From the NCBI GenBank assembly GCA_033439255.1, contig CM065878.1, positions 1,178,001 to 1,242,000 on the forward strand: 64,000 nt of DNA. The letters are read 5' to 3'. The notes beneath the pieces were generated by a model. That model worked only from the letters and a program-made list of their open reading frames with translations. It was not told where the DNA came from and did not search any database. The position numbers and the translations under genes were made by a program. Origin of the DNA: Hericium rajendrae (lineage: Eukaryota > Basidiomycota > Agaricomycetes > Russulales > Hericiaceae). Shown piece by piece: positions 12,601 to 24,056 of this stretch (position 1 is the stretch's first letter; the number at the start of each line of letters is the position of its first letter).

Positions 12601-15600
12601 TAAGCTGAACGGCAAAGAGCTCCAGGATTATGCCTACGAACGGCCCTTTGATCAGACATATATCAACTATCTGCTCGAGACACTGCTGTCGGTTGTTAGG
12701 TTTGGGGGCCAGGGCTTTGCGAAAACTGCACGCACCAATCTTATTCGGCGCTCTCACCATTCTGGTTTGGTTCAACGGGTTGATGCTGGTGAGCATATCA
12801 TTGCTGTCCGGGGGGCCGTGGGGTCTGCTAATTATTATCTGTCAGCTGGGGTCGCGCATGGTGAAGCCAGCTACCAGGACGTCCTTGTCGAGATTTTGAC
12901 AAGGTGCGTCCCACATTGACTGGTATCATGAGATCGTCATTGACATTCTTGCCAGATTCCTTCTCTCGGAGTGCAAGCACAGACGTGTAGAGGCGATGGC
13001 TCCAGTGAACATTGTAATCCAGTCTGCAACGGTCGACCTTCTGCAAGCCGTCGTGGCCCGCGGCGAAGTTGACCTGCTTGCTCTCGAGGGCATCGAAGCC
13101 GCCATCATCGGGAAGCTGTACTTCTCCGTCCATACCAAGCGTCTGGATCTGCAGAACAAGCTCCTGCATCTCCTGCACTCCGTGATCTCCGCGGTGACAG
13201 CCATGCATGAGATGCGGCTACAGCGAACGCCGAAGGCCATGCCCAATGATGGATCACTGGACGGGCACTTCTCCAGAAGAGACTCGCTCGACTCGGGAGG
13301 GCCCTCATACTCCGTCAACCCGTTGTTGATCCAGACGCTGATCGACGGTATCTCTGTCCCGTCGAACCACGCCGTACTGCAGCACTGGCTCGACTTCGTG
13401 CTCATGACGATACCGCAGTTCCAGCAGACACTGCAGGCTGTGCTGACGCCGCTGAGTGACTGTGTGGGCCGGCAGCTGCGCTCGAACCTCGCGGACATAG
13501 GCCGTGTCTCGAGTCAACGAGACCATGATGAGGATGTCCGTTCGTTGACGACGGATTCGGATTTCATCATGCTCCTTCATGCACTTGAACGGCTGGTATT
13601 ACTCAGTCTGTCAGCCTCTGACGTTGGGAACCCAGAGGATGATGGTATTGCGGCTGAGAAGCCGACTCCTTCGGAGAGCAGTGGTTTACTTGGGATGATG
13701 ACGAACGTCTTTAGCTCAGAGTCAACAGCGAACGGTCCAGACGAGCAGCTGACGGTATGTGTTCCGCATATCATCGAGGGTATACTAGATTGACATTATT
13801 TCAGACACGGTCGCCAGGCTACCGCACGTTGCATGATGCCGTGCGCGTACTATTTAGCATTTGGACGACAATGACGTGGTCGGAATCGGAGGCGTGGACA
13901 CCAAGTCACGAGTCAATATCTCTGATCTTTACCAAGGCGCGTTTGCGATGTCGGCGGGTGTTCGAGCATCTTTTCCGCGTGAAGTCTCCGGAGGTGATGG
14001 AATCCATAGTTGATTGCTGGAATAAGGAGGGCACGGTAAGCGTATTTCCTCTTATACGGGCATGTTCTCAGACTATTGTATTTCTTCGATTGCAGCCATC
14101 AGCTGCTTTTGAACTGGTCGATGCATTGACGTCGAGCGCTCAGAACGTCGTCCTTATGACCTGCGAGAGCATATCAATACGAGTGGCTGGGCTGTCACTA
14201 GCAGATAAAAGCAGGAAACACGCCATCAATGCCGACGTGTAAGTGACTGTCGATGCGCACTTTCCACCTGCTGACAGTGTGCAGATCTGATGGAGTGCTG
14301 TTCACTTTCCTCGAACAGTACTTGCAACGGCTGGAGGGCCCATTGGCGTTGCAAGTCTGGAGCCGTTTTCTCCCACTTGCCAAAGAAGTCATTCTAAACG
14401 TGAAGGATTTCAAGATGCAGGTCTATCCTGTACTAAGGTTTGACTTTTCCATGTTTGGCTGATCTTGGATACTAATCAGTGTCTGTAATAGATGTTTCTC
14501 TGTCCTTGCTGACAAGCTCACGCAAACGACTGCGATGGAAGACCGACGATTGCGGAAAGAGCTTCAGGTAAGATTAATTGCTCGAGCGATGTCGGCAAAT
14601 AACTGATGATATGACTTCGTAGGATACCTATGGGAAGCTTCTCGATGCTGTTTTAATTTCATGACGCGAAGTGGTGATCAGAGCTCGTGGATCCGCCGGG
14701 GTACGAAGGATAGCTTGTCAGTGAATGGCCGAAATTCTCCTGCGCCGAACAGTACGTTTCACCTCCGTTATGGCGTGAAAAAGCTGAACATCCCAACAGC
14801 TCCTTCCGATTTAAACTTGGACGAGAAGATGAATGGAAGCACAACGTCTCTGGTAGATGGCCAGTCCACAAAGCCTTCTCCCTACGCCGACCTTGCAGAT
14901 CAAGTATGCCCACCTTGCGATGAACATTCCTTGATACCACATTACTAACTTCTATGCAGATTACCCAATTCATCGCTAAGACCGCTCTTCCGAACCTACG
15001 TAGGTATCTTATGGACAACGACAAGGTCAACACCGCTTGCGTGAACATTGTCTATTACATCGTCGGTCCGTCGTCGAAGGGAAAATCAAGGTTTGTCATT
15101 TCACCTTGTTGTTTCCGTGGCTAACTTGACGAAGGCCACTCGATATTGATCCGATGATACTTGACGTCGTGCGAGAATTGACACGCATTCCGGTTGCTAT
15201 CAAAGCCTGGCGGAACGTCGTGCTGGACATTCTCAATGATAACCGGTTCTTCAATGCTCCACCAGAGAGTGGACGGGCCTTCCAGCCCGTAACGCGATGC
15301 TTGATCGATACTGACAGAACAGCCTTCTCAGAGCTGCTGAGTTCGTGTCACGCGTTTATCATTTGTATCCCGGCTGACTTCTCTGAAGGCAAGGTATATA
15401 CAGCTGCCTCTGCCAATATATTCACCAATCGAGAGTATGAGAATCTCTTGCGATCGCTCAACCTCCGTCGGCTATCGTACCTTCTCTTTGCGGCGAGAAG
15501 AATCAATTCTTGACATCTCTCCCAACAATCCAAGAAAAACTGGTCGACGTATTGAGAAATAATCCAGCGCCGATCGTTTCAGCTGAAGTTTACCTCTGCG

Positions 15601-16305
15601 TGCGAGTACTCTTGTGTCGACTAAGTCCACACAATTTGGTCAGCTTCTGGCCGGTCATCTTGAGCGAGTTGGCAAGTAATCTACGCTGGAGATGTCCAAA
15701 TATTCTGACGCATTTCCTTTAGTATCGGTTATTTGACCAGATGATCATGTCACTCCCCTCAGACGGATCCGAGGAGCTGCCTCTCATCCTTGCGGCTTGC
15801 AAATTCATCGATCTGTTGCTGATCCTGCAAACGGAGGAATTTCAAGTGTAGGCTCTTTCGACGCATGGCTGCGATTGAAGCAAGCTGACCTTATCTCAGT
15901 CACCAGTGGATATTTATTACTGATACTGTGGACGCGGTGTACCGTCCGAATGATTGGATACCAGAAGCACTGCTTGACCAGTTGGCTGAAATTGCAGGGC
16001 AGCTTCCAGTCTCTGAGGTATGCTGGCAGTGTCATATGAGATGAACGTCTATTGAGTTTTCACTCGTAGATGAATGTATACACGGGCATACCCCCATCTA
16101 CCTCCACGCCTTTGCACCGGACGCTCGGCCAATGCGACGGCCCATGCTGAATAGACTCCATCAGATCGACTCCATTCGCGACCTTGTCCTTTTTTTCTCT
16201 AGCGTGAGCGTTGTCAATTATGAGAGTGTGTATAAGAGCGGAGGGAGCATCGATTTCGAAGAGGTGGAGCGAGGACTAGTTGCAGATATGTTCGACGGTC
16301 GGTGA
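9639..16305 (+). CDS. DOP1: Dopey-family protein (DOP1), many short exons
   Basis: The N-terminal Dopey domain is clear: SDPKYKKYTQQVEKCLASFD, NVHEWADFIAFLKQLLK, LQAYMQFKDIPRKITVAKR, LDVYTHILAVIG. It is followed by helical-repeat sequence over more than 20 exons and ends with the conserved C-terminus LNRLHQIDSIRDLVLFFSSV...VADMFDGR-stop (16303-16305). The total is roughly 1,700 residues, as expected. Dop1 is a large peripheral protein that works with Mon2 and the P4-ATPase Neo1 in endosome-to-Golgi recycling and cell polarity. The start at 9639 (MHVVALQQTHASDP) is the first in-frame ATG next to conserved sequence; an upstream exon is possible. Single-base frame breaks are suspected at 10608-10609 (extra T), 11732-11734 (A run) and 14657-14659 (T run). 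Confidence 0.85.
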
Positions 16306-16985
16306 GCTGGGACACTGGATGCTTCATGTGCGTTGTGTATCATACTTAAGTATATCTCCCATTGTTCATTGTTCACTTCCTTCTAATTTGCATATTCTCA
16401 ATCTTCCTTAAAATCATTCGAAGCTAAGTGCGAAAGACTAATGGCAGGTTTATATATTCCTTTGGCACTACAATACTGCATGGCACTCACTGCGGAAGGG
16501 CCGATTTGAAGACAAACAACATGGGTTCAAACCACCAAACGGCGCTCACACCAACAGTCCACGGATAGTTGATTACACCGATCTTCGACTCGCAGACCTG
16601 CGCAACCGGATGATGTTATCCATTGGTCATCTATTGTTCTTTCTGACGTCCAGCCACCACATGTACAAAGCAAGTTCGGATTCTGGACACAGCCTCTCGG
16701 TAAATGCGCGCTAGATCTTTGGAGGTTGATGGACGTGAGACCCTTGCAAGTTGTCGCCTACGACTACATAGAAACAGAGACCTCGAGCACAGGCTGGCCC
16801 GTGGACACTCGTTTTGCTCGGTCTGACCGAGATTCGTCATCGGCATTTGCTGGTTTTATGCCTGCCACAGCAATGTTGGCAGACAGTGAGCCAAGGTGCG
16901 CTTGCTCCATCCTACTGGAACATTTCCTATGGCATTTAACGATGATTTGTGAAGTGTCAACCCCTGGCTACCATTATGCTTAGCC
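16306..16985. other. Intergenic region
   Basis: This lies between the DOP1 stop and the first recognisable codons of the downstream F-box gene on the same strand. It may include an unidentified short first exon of that gene. Nothing else was recognised. Confidence 0.4.
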
Positions 16986-18783
16986 CGCCTCTCCGCCCTC
17001 AATGACGTCTCTATCCCGTTAACAGAAGTGAAACACAAGTTTACTCAGGAACTCAGATGGGTAGAAGAAGTGAAGAGCGCCATCCGATTCCGGCTGAACA
17101 CGCACTGTCCTGTTTCTCGCCTGAGTCCGGAACTGCTGGCGCACATATTCCGACAGTTAGCATATATCGATTAGCCTTACTTGGTCAAGGAAATGGGGCA
17201 CGCTGCAGGGCAGTATCTCGGGTGGATGACAGTCTCGCATGTCTGCCGATCGTGGAGAAGCGTCGCGTTGGGCTATCCTGATCTGTGGGGACGGGGGGAT
17301 GTGTGCTCTCTTCTGCCGTGGACGGAGGAAAGGCTTCGGCGCGCGAAAGATGCCCTGTTCGATGTGTCGCGCCGTTCCGACTCTCAAAGTCGCATACCTT
17401 CTTCTGTGCTTGCCAACGCACATCGCATCAGATGCGTCACCTTCTACACCAACGTCTGCTGGGAGGCTGTCGACCAATCTTGGCATGATTTGCTCGCTTC
17501 GTCGGCGATATTTCTGGAATCTTTTGAATACGAACGCAGTCTCTATGGTATGCTTCTGCGTCTGTCAAAGGGATTTGTGCTTAATATTCTCTTGAAGGCG
17601 ACAACAGAATGCCTCTTTTATGCGATATACTCCCGGTCAACATCTTTGCCCGCGAAGCACCATACCTCAGAGTCCTCCGCCTAGAAAACACATTGATCCC
17701 TTTTGAATCTCCCATCTACGAAAACCTGGCTCATTTAGACCTGACGTGTCGGATCACACGCACCAACCTTTCCTTCAGCCGTGAGCATCTTTGGCTCTTC
17801 TGCAGAGGACTTCGAAATTGGAGACACTCGCGCTACGCGGAGCAGTTCCTGACAGGTCTCCGGATGTTAACGGTTCCGATCCCAATACGCAACTGTCCTC
17901 GCATAAGACCAAGCTTGTCGCCTTACCCTCACTGAAAGGCCTTGAATTATGGGATTTCCAATGGAATTGCATTTGGCTGGCAGAACAACTATCAATCCCT
18001 GCGGAGGCGTCACTTTGGATCCGGTGTAACGCGCCCGGGATACTCGAATCCGGCGACATTGGTGGGGCCTTTATGCCATTTTTGATACGCCATTCAGGCG
18101 GTAGCGACTGCCTGCGGCCCATTCAAACCATGTCCTTCACGTTCGACCCTTACCTCTGGCGGCTCATATGCTGGAAAGGACTGGTTGACCATTCAGAAGA
18201 CCTCAATATATATACTTTGGATCCTCAGCAAACCGAACCGCAAAATGAATTACCGTGCTGCGACATCTGCATGCAGGATAATAGTGTCGAGCTTCCCGTT
18301 CTTGGGACGCTGCGTCCATTCCTGGAGGAAATCTGTACATACAACATCAGATTTCTTGACGTCGGTGGAAAGGAATCACAGATCGATTGTCCCAATTGGC
18401 TCGAATTATTCGCATCATTCACCGCGCTGGAATATCTGACCCTCAACAACATGGCTGCCTTCGATTTTATAGAGGCGTTCGGCCTGGATCTTAATCTCAA
18501 CCTCGGCAGCGGCAGATTTACAGAGGACGGAGGCGTACCCAAGGTCCTCTTCCCGAACCTGCGCCGCCTGAAGTTTAACCAAGTGGACTTCAAGTGCTTC
18601 ATGGAAGCTGCTGACGCAAAGCTGTCCGAGCTTCTCGTGGCCTCACTAACGGAACGGCAGGCGATGAACACGATGCTCGAAGAGATTCATCTGGTCGGGT
18701 GCAGGCAGGACAAGCACTGGGTGGGCATCCTGGGGCGGATAGGTCCTAAAGTGTTCTGCAAAGTGGGTAAAGAAAGTTATTAA
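16986..18783 (+). CDS. F-box domain protein (frame disrupted)
   Basis: A coiled-coil-like start (LSALNDVSIPLTEVKHKF, ELRWVEEVKSAIRFRLN) precedes the F-box: PVSRLSPELLAHIFRQLAYI, then GWMTVSHVCRSWRSVALGYP and DLW. That is the layout of the expanded Agaricomycete F-box families, presumed SCF ubiquitin-ligase substrate adaptors. The C-terminal half is Leu-rich and open to the stop at 18781-18783 (LKGLELWDFQWNC, LEYLTLNNMAAF, LFPNLRRLKFNQVDF), suggesting degenerate leucine-rich repeats. Two problems are visible: an in-frame TAG at 17172-17174 inside the F-box, and a one-base shift at the T run 17790-17792. The start is not determined. The copy could be a pseudogene or carry sequence errors. Confidence 0.6.
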
Positions 18784-18948
18784 ATAGTCGTGCCATTATT
18801 TGTTTCACGATACATCACAAGCTACAATCATCCTCCCTTCCAGGAGCTGTATGGCTAGATAGATGTTATCTACTGATCAGTCGTAATCTTCTCGTGCATG
18901 CCTCATCTCTGATACTATATAATGACACAATACCTGCCGTGTCGCGAA

Positions 18949-19503
18949 TTAATGCATGTTTCCTAGTGGATCGCTTAGACCTTCAGACGAGACCTTCCGC
19001 ATCTTTACCTTGGCCCAATCATGTCCGAGGGCACTCGCCCAGCTCTGCACCGACTTGACGCCCTTCGACTCCTCCCGGCCCTCGATGAACTCGCGCAGCT
19101 CTGCACTCCCGCCCTTGACCAGCTCCCATCCGTCGATCTCATACCACCCCGCAAACTCGTAGTTCGCGCCCCGGCGATGCGGGGTCTCGCGGAAGAGCGG
19201 CAGCGGGTCATTGGGTCGGGCAGACGCGAGGTTGTGCTCCAGCACGTCGATATGGTTACGCGTCCACAGCTCGTGCGGCGCGTTCGGGTTCGCCTTCAGA
19301 TGGCTGAATATGCATACGAAGCGTGTCGGGTTCGGGACTTCGTCTGTCGCTTTTGGTAGGGAGAATGTGTGGGTCGTCTCGGTATTGAGGCGGTCGCCGA
19401 TCTCCTTGTGAGCATAGAGCGAGACGAAGGGCCGGGCAGTGGGATCGGTGCGCCATCTGGGTTTCCAAGCCGTCGGCTTCGTTTGTTCTTCAGCAGACGC
19501 CAT
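18949..19503 (-). CDS. Conserved hypothetical protein, single exon
   Basis: This is an uninterrupted 184-codon frame starting MASAEEQTKPTAWKPRW. Notable segments are RFVCIFSHLKANPNAPHELW, IDVLEHNLASARPNDPLPLF, RETPHRRGANYEFAGWYEID and a C-terminal acidic/basic region ending PLGNMH. There is no signal peptide, transmembrane segment or catalytic motif I can name. The dense Trp/Tyr/His content and clean reading frame argue for a real gene. I have a loose memory of similar uncharacterised basidiomycete proteins sharing the RETPHRRGANYEFAGW segment, but cannot assign a function. Confidence 0.65.
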   Translation of the reverse strand: MASAEEQTKPTAWKPRWRTDPTARPFVSLYAHKEIGDRLNTETTHTFSLPKATDEVPNPTRFVCIFSHLKANPNAPHELWTRNHIDVLEHNLASARPNDPLPLFRETPHRRGANYEFAGWYEIDGWELVKGGSAELREFIEGREESKGVKSVQSWASALGHDWAKVKMRKVSSEGLSDPLGNMH

Positions 19504-19782
19504 AATAGGTGAGGGAAATTCAGTAGCGAATTGTTGTGTTTCCGTACGAATGAGCGTTTCCTGATTGTCATGTTACCCGATTCAGTGGAATGAGGTCTGC
19601 ACCTCGTGGCGTGGACTTCACTTACCTCTCCGGTTCTTACAGTAGATACAATTCATATGTATATCGAATGATAATATAGATTTACAGCGGAATGGATAGT
19701 ATGCACGCGACAAAGCAGAAAACCCGAGATCAAGGGCCATAATCTAACATCCAACGAACGCTACACCAAGACGACCACACGC

Positions 19783-21145
19783 CTAGAAATCACCCCAGCT
19801 CCGGCGGAATTTATACTGCATACGTTCCTGCGTTAACATTCAAGTATCACCATCACAATTCAATTTAAAGGACATTACCTTGTAGGGCAGATTTTTCCTG
19901 GGAAACGATAGGTCAGTCTCGTACGACAATATCGCTGTACGGTGCACGCACCTCATTTTCTCGCCCGGTGTCAAGGGAGGCTTGAACCCTCCCTCGCCAA
20001 CACCCCACTCTCCATGAGCCTCACTCTCCGCCTTCGCGTTCTGGAAGCGAACCGCAGGGTCCTGTTTCTCCGGCGGGATTGGTCGCTGGATCTTCTTGGG
20101 AGGCTCGCCGGCGTCGGGCAGCGCCTCGCTCTCCTGGTTAGAGTCATTGCCAGCCTGCGCGTGCTCAGAGTCGTGTGCGGGGACCGGCGGCTGCTCTTCG
20201 TGCTGCGCGAGGGCTTCTTCGACTGTAATGCCTTGATACTCGGCCTCGCGCTCGGCCTCCTTGCGCTCGATCGATTCGTGGTGGGAAAAGTGCTCCAGGT
20301 CCTCCGGGTGGTTGTACGATTCCTCAGTCTGTGTCTCCGGGGTGCTGTGGAATTGCTCTGTGCAGGCATCAATAAGTCATCAGTGCCATGTCGCTTGCCT
20401 GGAGGTCACACGCACCTTCATGATGCAGGAAGAATTCTAGGCCCCCGATAAGTTAACTATTCGTGTGATGCACACGAGCGGTAGAAACACACCGCTCTCC
20501 ACGTCATAGTGGTGGCCCTCCGCACCCAGGCTGTCGAAGTTGGGCAGCCCTTCTAGCCCAACAGCCTCGAACTCCTGCAACGTGATCTTCCCATCGCCAT
20601 CTTTGTCCATTGCGCGAAGGATCGTGTTGACAATCTGCTCAGCCTTCTCTTCATGCTGGATGTCGTCCTGCGCACAGTCCAGTGAGATACAGTAAGTACA
20701 CGCAGCTGAGAACGTACTTTCGAAAGCTTCTTCGAGTATACATGGTGGACACCATAGATAGCCTCGATTTCCTCCTTGTCCCAGACTCCATCGCTACAAA
20801 AGCGCGTTAGCTTAAGTCGAGTATCCCAACGGCAGGGTGCCTACCCATTAAGATCGTGCAGCTGGAAGAAACTTGGAAGGTCGAACGAGTCTCTGCAGTC
20901 ACGCTATGAGCATAGATTGAGATCAAACTAATGAGAGGCCTGACATATGATGTTCTGTAGCCATCTGTACAAGCCCATCAATGGACAGAACTTGGACACT
21001 GAACATGAATACAACGCACATGTTGCTGAGCATACTGGGCAGCCTCGCCAGTGATCGGCTCCTGAGAGTTCTCGCCATGGCCCCCATGCGCACGAGCCGC
21101 ATGAAATATAAACAGGAATGACAAGAGCAGTGATCTCAAGTGCAT
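19783..21145 (-). CDS. SSP120: Ssp120/nucleobindin-like secretory EF-hand protein
   Basis: A signal peptide (MHLRSLLLSFLFIFHAARA) is followed by HGGHGENSQEPITGE. Two canonical EF-hands follow: DLNGDGVWDKEE (in DSFDLPSFFQLHDLNGDGVW) and DKDGDGKITLQE. Then come a long acidic, Glu/His-rich region (HHESIERKEAEREAEYQGIT) and the basic aromatic end YKFRRSWGDF-stop at 19783. All introns are GT-AG and join in phase, including two near the 3' end. The arrangement matches fungal Ssp120, a calcium-binding luminal protein of the early secretory pathway that cycles with the Emp46/47 lectins in yeast. Function here is inferred from that resemblance. Confidence 0.75.
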
Positions 21146-21576
21146 CTTGAGCCTGAGGAAGGAAGGAAGGAAGAGAAGGGAACGCTCAGCGGCTACGGCC
21201 CGTGATGCTGGAGACGAGCGGCTTGAGCGGACTTCGATGGACTTTGTATATTCGCATTTACCCGAGGACAACGCCGGACGACAACGCCATTATGAACCAA
21301 AGTCGGTCCAACTCCGATGAATCAACGGATCGATAGCGCTCGAGCCTGCCAGGAGGAGGACAAGATATAAGTTACATTTTGCGTCGAATGCTGCTACTAA
21401 ATTACAGTACGATAGTGTTCGGTTCGATGGACAGAAGATAGCAATATCAATGACGAATAGATGAGAAATGCCCGGCCTCTAACATCAACTGACCAAACCC
21501 CTCCCCCATCCAAAACTCCTTCCCCATTCAACCCCAAGCGGAGAGTCAAGTACTGTTGCGAGTGCATAGTACAATA
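21146..21576. other. Intergenic region
   Basis: This lies between the EF-hand gene (starts 21145, minus) and the phosphatase stop (21577, minus), and should contain the EF-hand gene promoter. Nothing else was recognised. Confidence 0.5.
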
Positions 21577-22707
21577 TCAAAAGGACTCCGGTGCTCTCGC
21601 TTTCCCCATGAAGGCGGCTATGAGCACGTCATAGATGAGTAACGCCTGCTCCTCGCGCTGAACCATGCCCGGCCTCTGCTCCCTCAGTGCATCGATCTCT
21701 TGGGCTACTTCATCCCACTCTACGGCCTCCGGTAGCGGACCCAACGGCGAAACGGCAAGCGGCGAAACAGATGACCGCATGTGAGGTGGAGAGCTGGAGT
21801 TGAAACCGAGGATCCCGTGCGCACGGAGCAGGGAAGAGAGCGCGATGAACGAGCCGGTGCGCCCCACGCCCGCGGAGCAGTTCACCATGATAGGTCGCTC
21901 CACTTCAGGTGTCGAAGCATTGCAGATGGCTCTGTTCCGCTGTTCCACGAGCTGGATGAACTCCAGTAGACCCGCTCTGTCTTCTGGCTCAGGGACACCG
22001 TGGTCCGGCCAAGCCGCGTAGAGCATGTGCTGGAATATAACGGGCGGTGCGGGCGTGCCACTGACAACCTCCGAAACAGACACCGTGCTGATGGTACAGT
22101 GTGCAGAGTCGACCGCTTCCGTCTTGAGAAGGGTGACCTGGAAAGGTGCAAGGTGCCTATTCTCCTCGTTGGGCTGGATTATCCACGATTGGCCGGGATG
22201 GGATGGGAAGTAGATGTGCGCCTTCTGTCTGCCCGCTTCAATATTCCGCGTGAGCTGGACGACGATGCGCACATGGGCGCCCTCCGCGCTAGCGATAACG
22301 CTGAGGAAATCGTGTGCCGTTTGTGGCAGTGGCGCTTGAGTTGCGATCATCCAGCGTCCTCCCATCCGCTCGCGCACCCAATCCGCATTGAAGTAGCGCC
22401 CACCGATAATTACGCGTGTGCGATCATACGGCATGATGTCCATGTAGCGATTGCAAAACTGATGATCTGGCTCGCTGCCCACTGCGACAGAATAGTGCTC
22501 TGTAAGTTGGTTCTTCTGCGGGGAAAGGGAGGGAGGAAGAATGGATAAACGATGCCTCAGCGACACGTTGTTTCGATTTTGGGAGCTGTGGCGGGCACGG
22601 TTGCGGGTGTGCTCGCGCTCGGCGAGGACGCGAAGTACTGTGTTCATGTGTTCATGATTATGGGCTTTTCGCAACCAGGCGGGCACGGGTGACGGTGGCG
22701 CGGTCAT
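21577..22707 (-). CDS. Classical protein tyrosine phosphatase
   Basis: A single intact exon of 376 codons. PTP motifs are in order: NRYMDIMPYDRTRV, ADWVRERMGGRWMIATQAPL, the WPD loop (AAWPDHGVPEPE), the P-loop MVNCSAGVGRTGSF and a C-terminal Q-loop region with QALLIYDVLIAAF. The catalytic Cys is residue 277 and the phosphate-binding Arg is 283. The position before the Cys, normally His in HCX5R, is Asn276 (codon AAC). The N-terminus (about 70 residues) is basic and probably disordered, with no membrane segment, so the enzyme is soluble. Resemblance to yeast Ptp1-type enzymes suggests dephosphorylation of Tyr residues in signalling; the substrate is unknown. Confidence 0.88.
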   Translation of the reverse strand: MTAPPSPVPAWLRKAHNHEHMNTVLRVLAEREHTRNRARHSSQNRNNVSLRHRLSILPPSLSPQKNQLTEHYSVAVGSEPDHQFCNRYMDIMPYDRTRVIIGGRYFNADWVRERMGGRWMIATQAPLPQTAHDFLSVIASAEGAHVRIVVQLTRNIEAGRQKAHIYFPSHPGQSWIIQPNEENRHLAPFQVTLLKTEAVDSAHCTISTVSVSEVVSGTPAPPVIFQHMLYAAWPDHGVPEPEDRAGLLEFIQLVEQRNRAICNASTPEVERPIMVNCSAGVGRTGSFIALSSLLRAHGILGFNSSSPPHMRSSVSPLAVSPLGPLPEAVEWDEVAQEIDALREQRPGMVQREEQALLIYDVLIAAFMGKARAPESF

Positions 22708-23068
22708 GGCTGCATCAAGAGAGGTTGCCGATATGAGAAGATAAGAATTCAGAACTTATATAAGTACAAGAAAAGAAAGGTGCCTTGGGCGTGTCGAGGC
22801 GTGTCGGTGACAGAGCGATTGTGGAGCCCCGCGGTGCGCCCGCGGAACACAAACAGCAGCGATCTCAAAGTTTCCCGAAATTGCCTTTTCGAGCGATATC
22901 TCTGCACGTCACTTTGTCCTACGCCATCGTTCAACGTAACAGCGCACACGCTGCTGCTCTGCTCGCATGGTCGAGACAGATGATTTGGTGTCCTTGATTA
23001 CACCGGAAACCCGTTTAAAGTAGGACGGCCAGCATTTTCGACCCTGCGTACTTCGCTTACCTCCGGAC
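22708..23068. other. Divergent intergenic region
   Basis: This separates the phosphatase (minus) from the orphan frame that begins at 23069 (plus). Nothing specific was recognised. Confidence 0.4.
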
Positions 23069-23524
23069 TTGCAGAGTCAGTTCTACGCTAGACAAGTCTG
23101 TTGGCAAAAAGTTTCTTACGGACAGAAGTCCAGAAACATGTTGGACATCGCAACAGGTGGGAAGCTGATGATGATGATTCTAGCAGTTGTTCATGCTCAT
23201 AATCCCCCAGGGACTACCGCAATCGATACAGGTCCTCTTCGACGCACCGGTCATTCCTACGCAAATATCCATTACATTCCAAGGCGGTTTCGTCGGGACG
23301 CGTTGTTCTGTAGAATTCAAATCGTCAGATTGTCAGACTGGCAGACATTAACACGAATATACCCGGAGGATGTGAATCGCAAGCAATCGTTTGATCTGAA
23401 CAAGGTCGAAGCCCAGGAAATAGCTATGGGCGTGAACAGTTTGAAGCTTATCTTCGAAGAGAGTTCAGACTTCTTCGGAAGAATCATCATCTACGACCTG
23501 GATATCAGGGGCAGGTCTCGATGA
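23069..23524 (+). CDS. Hypothetical protein, possibly a 3' exon with a beta-sandwich-like end
   Basis: The frame ends at 23524 after about 150 codons. The C-terminal 80 residues look protein-like: YIPRRFRRDALFCRIQIVRL, SDWQTLTRIYPEDVNRK, then SLKLIFEESSDFFGRIIIYD. Alternating hydrophobic residues and the final FFGRIIIYDLDIRG are reminiscent of discoidin/galactose-binding-like beta-sandwiches, but I cannot confirm this. The first 70 residues look poor, so the true start may be internal or on a missed upstream exon. No name is assigned. Confidence 0.35.
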   Translation: MQSQFYARQVCWQKVSYGQKSRNMLDIATGGKLMMMILAVVHAHNPPGTTAIDTGPLRRTGHSYANIHYIPRRFRRDALFCRIQIVRLSDWQTLTRIYPEDVNRKQSFDLNKVEAQEIAMGVNSLKLIFEESSDFFGRIIIYDLDIRGRSR

Positions 23525-24056
23525 CGTGATGTTTTGTGAGTACCCTTATCTGAATCATGAAAAATATAACAGTGCATCTGTAGCTCAAGAATTGACTTTT
23601 GTAGTTTTAGGTCAAAGCTTCAGCGCTGGAGTGCTTTGACGCGGTAGTTAGGTTTGTGCACAGCACAAAGGTCCTTGCATAATACATTAAAGATTCCGCC
23701 ATCAGCTGGGCGAACAGCTATCCCAGCTTCAGGATCTACGTGTTGTATCGCGGATACCTCGTTTGGATGCCAGTATCTGCTAGATCACACAAAGCGACTC
23801 CGATGCTCCTGCAAATCGCTAGTCCTGCCAGGCGAGTTTAATGCACGTGCCTTCGAACTTGCCACAATTGATGCGCTATGGCCTTTGCCACCTGTGCTTG
23901 CATTGACCTCGTGGGTCAAGGTGGCAAACTTGGCCGAGCCGAGCCGGCTCAACCGAATATGGTGCAAGCAAAGCGGTATATTAAGATCAGCTTGCTTCAG
24001 GTATCTGGGCAAGCAGTCCCATATCCCATTTACAACCGTCTCTTGCAGTATCGACT
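23525..24056. other. Intergenic region upstream of the kinase gene
   Basis: About 530 bp. An open frame runs through part of it on the plus strand (23654-24145) but overlaps the kinase start out of frame and shows no motif. Confidence 0.4.
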
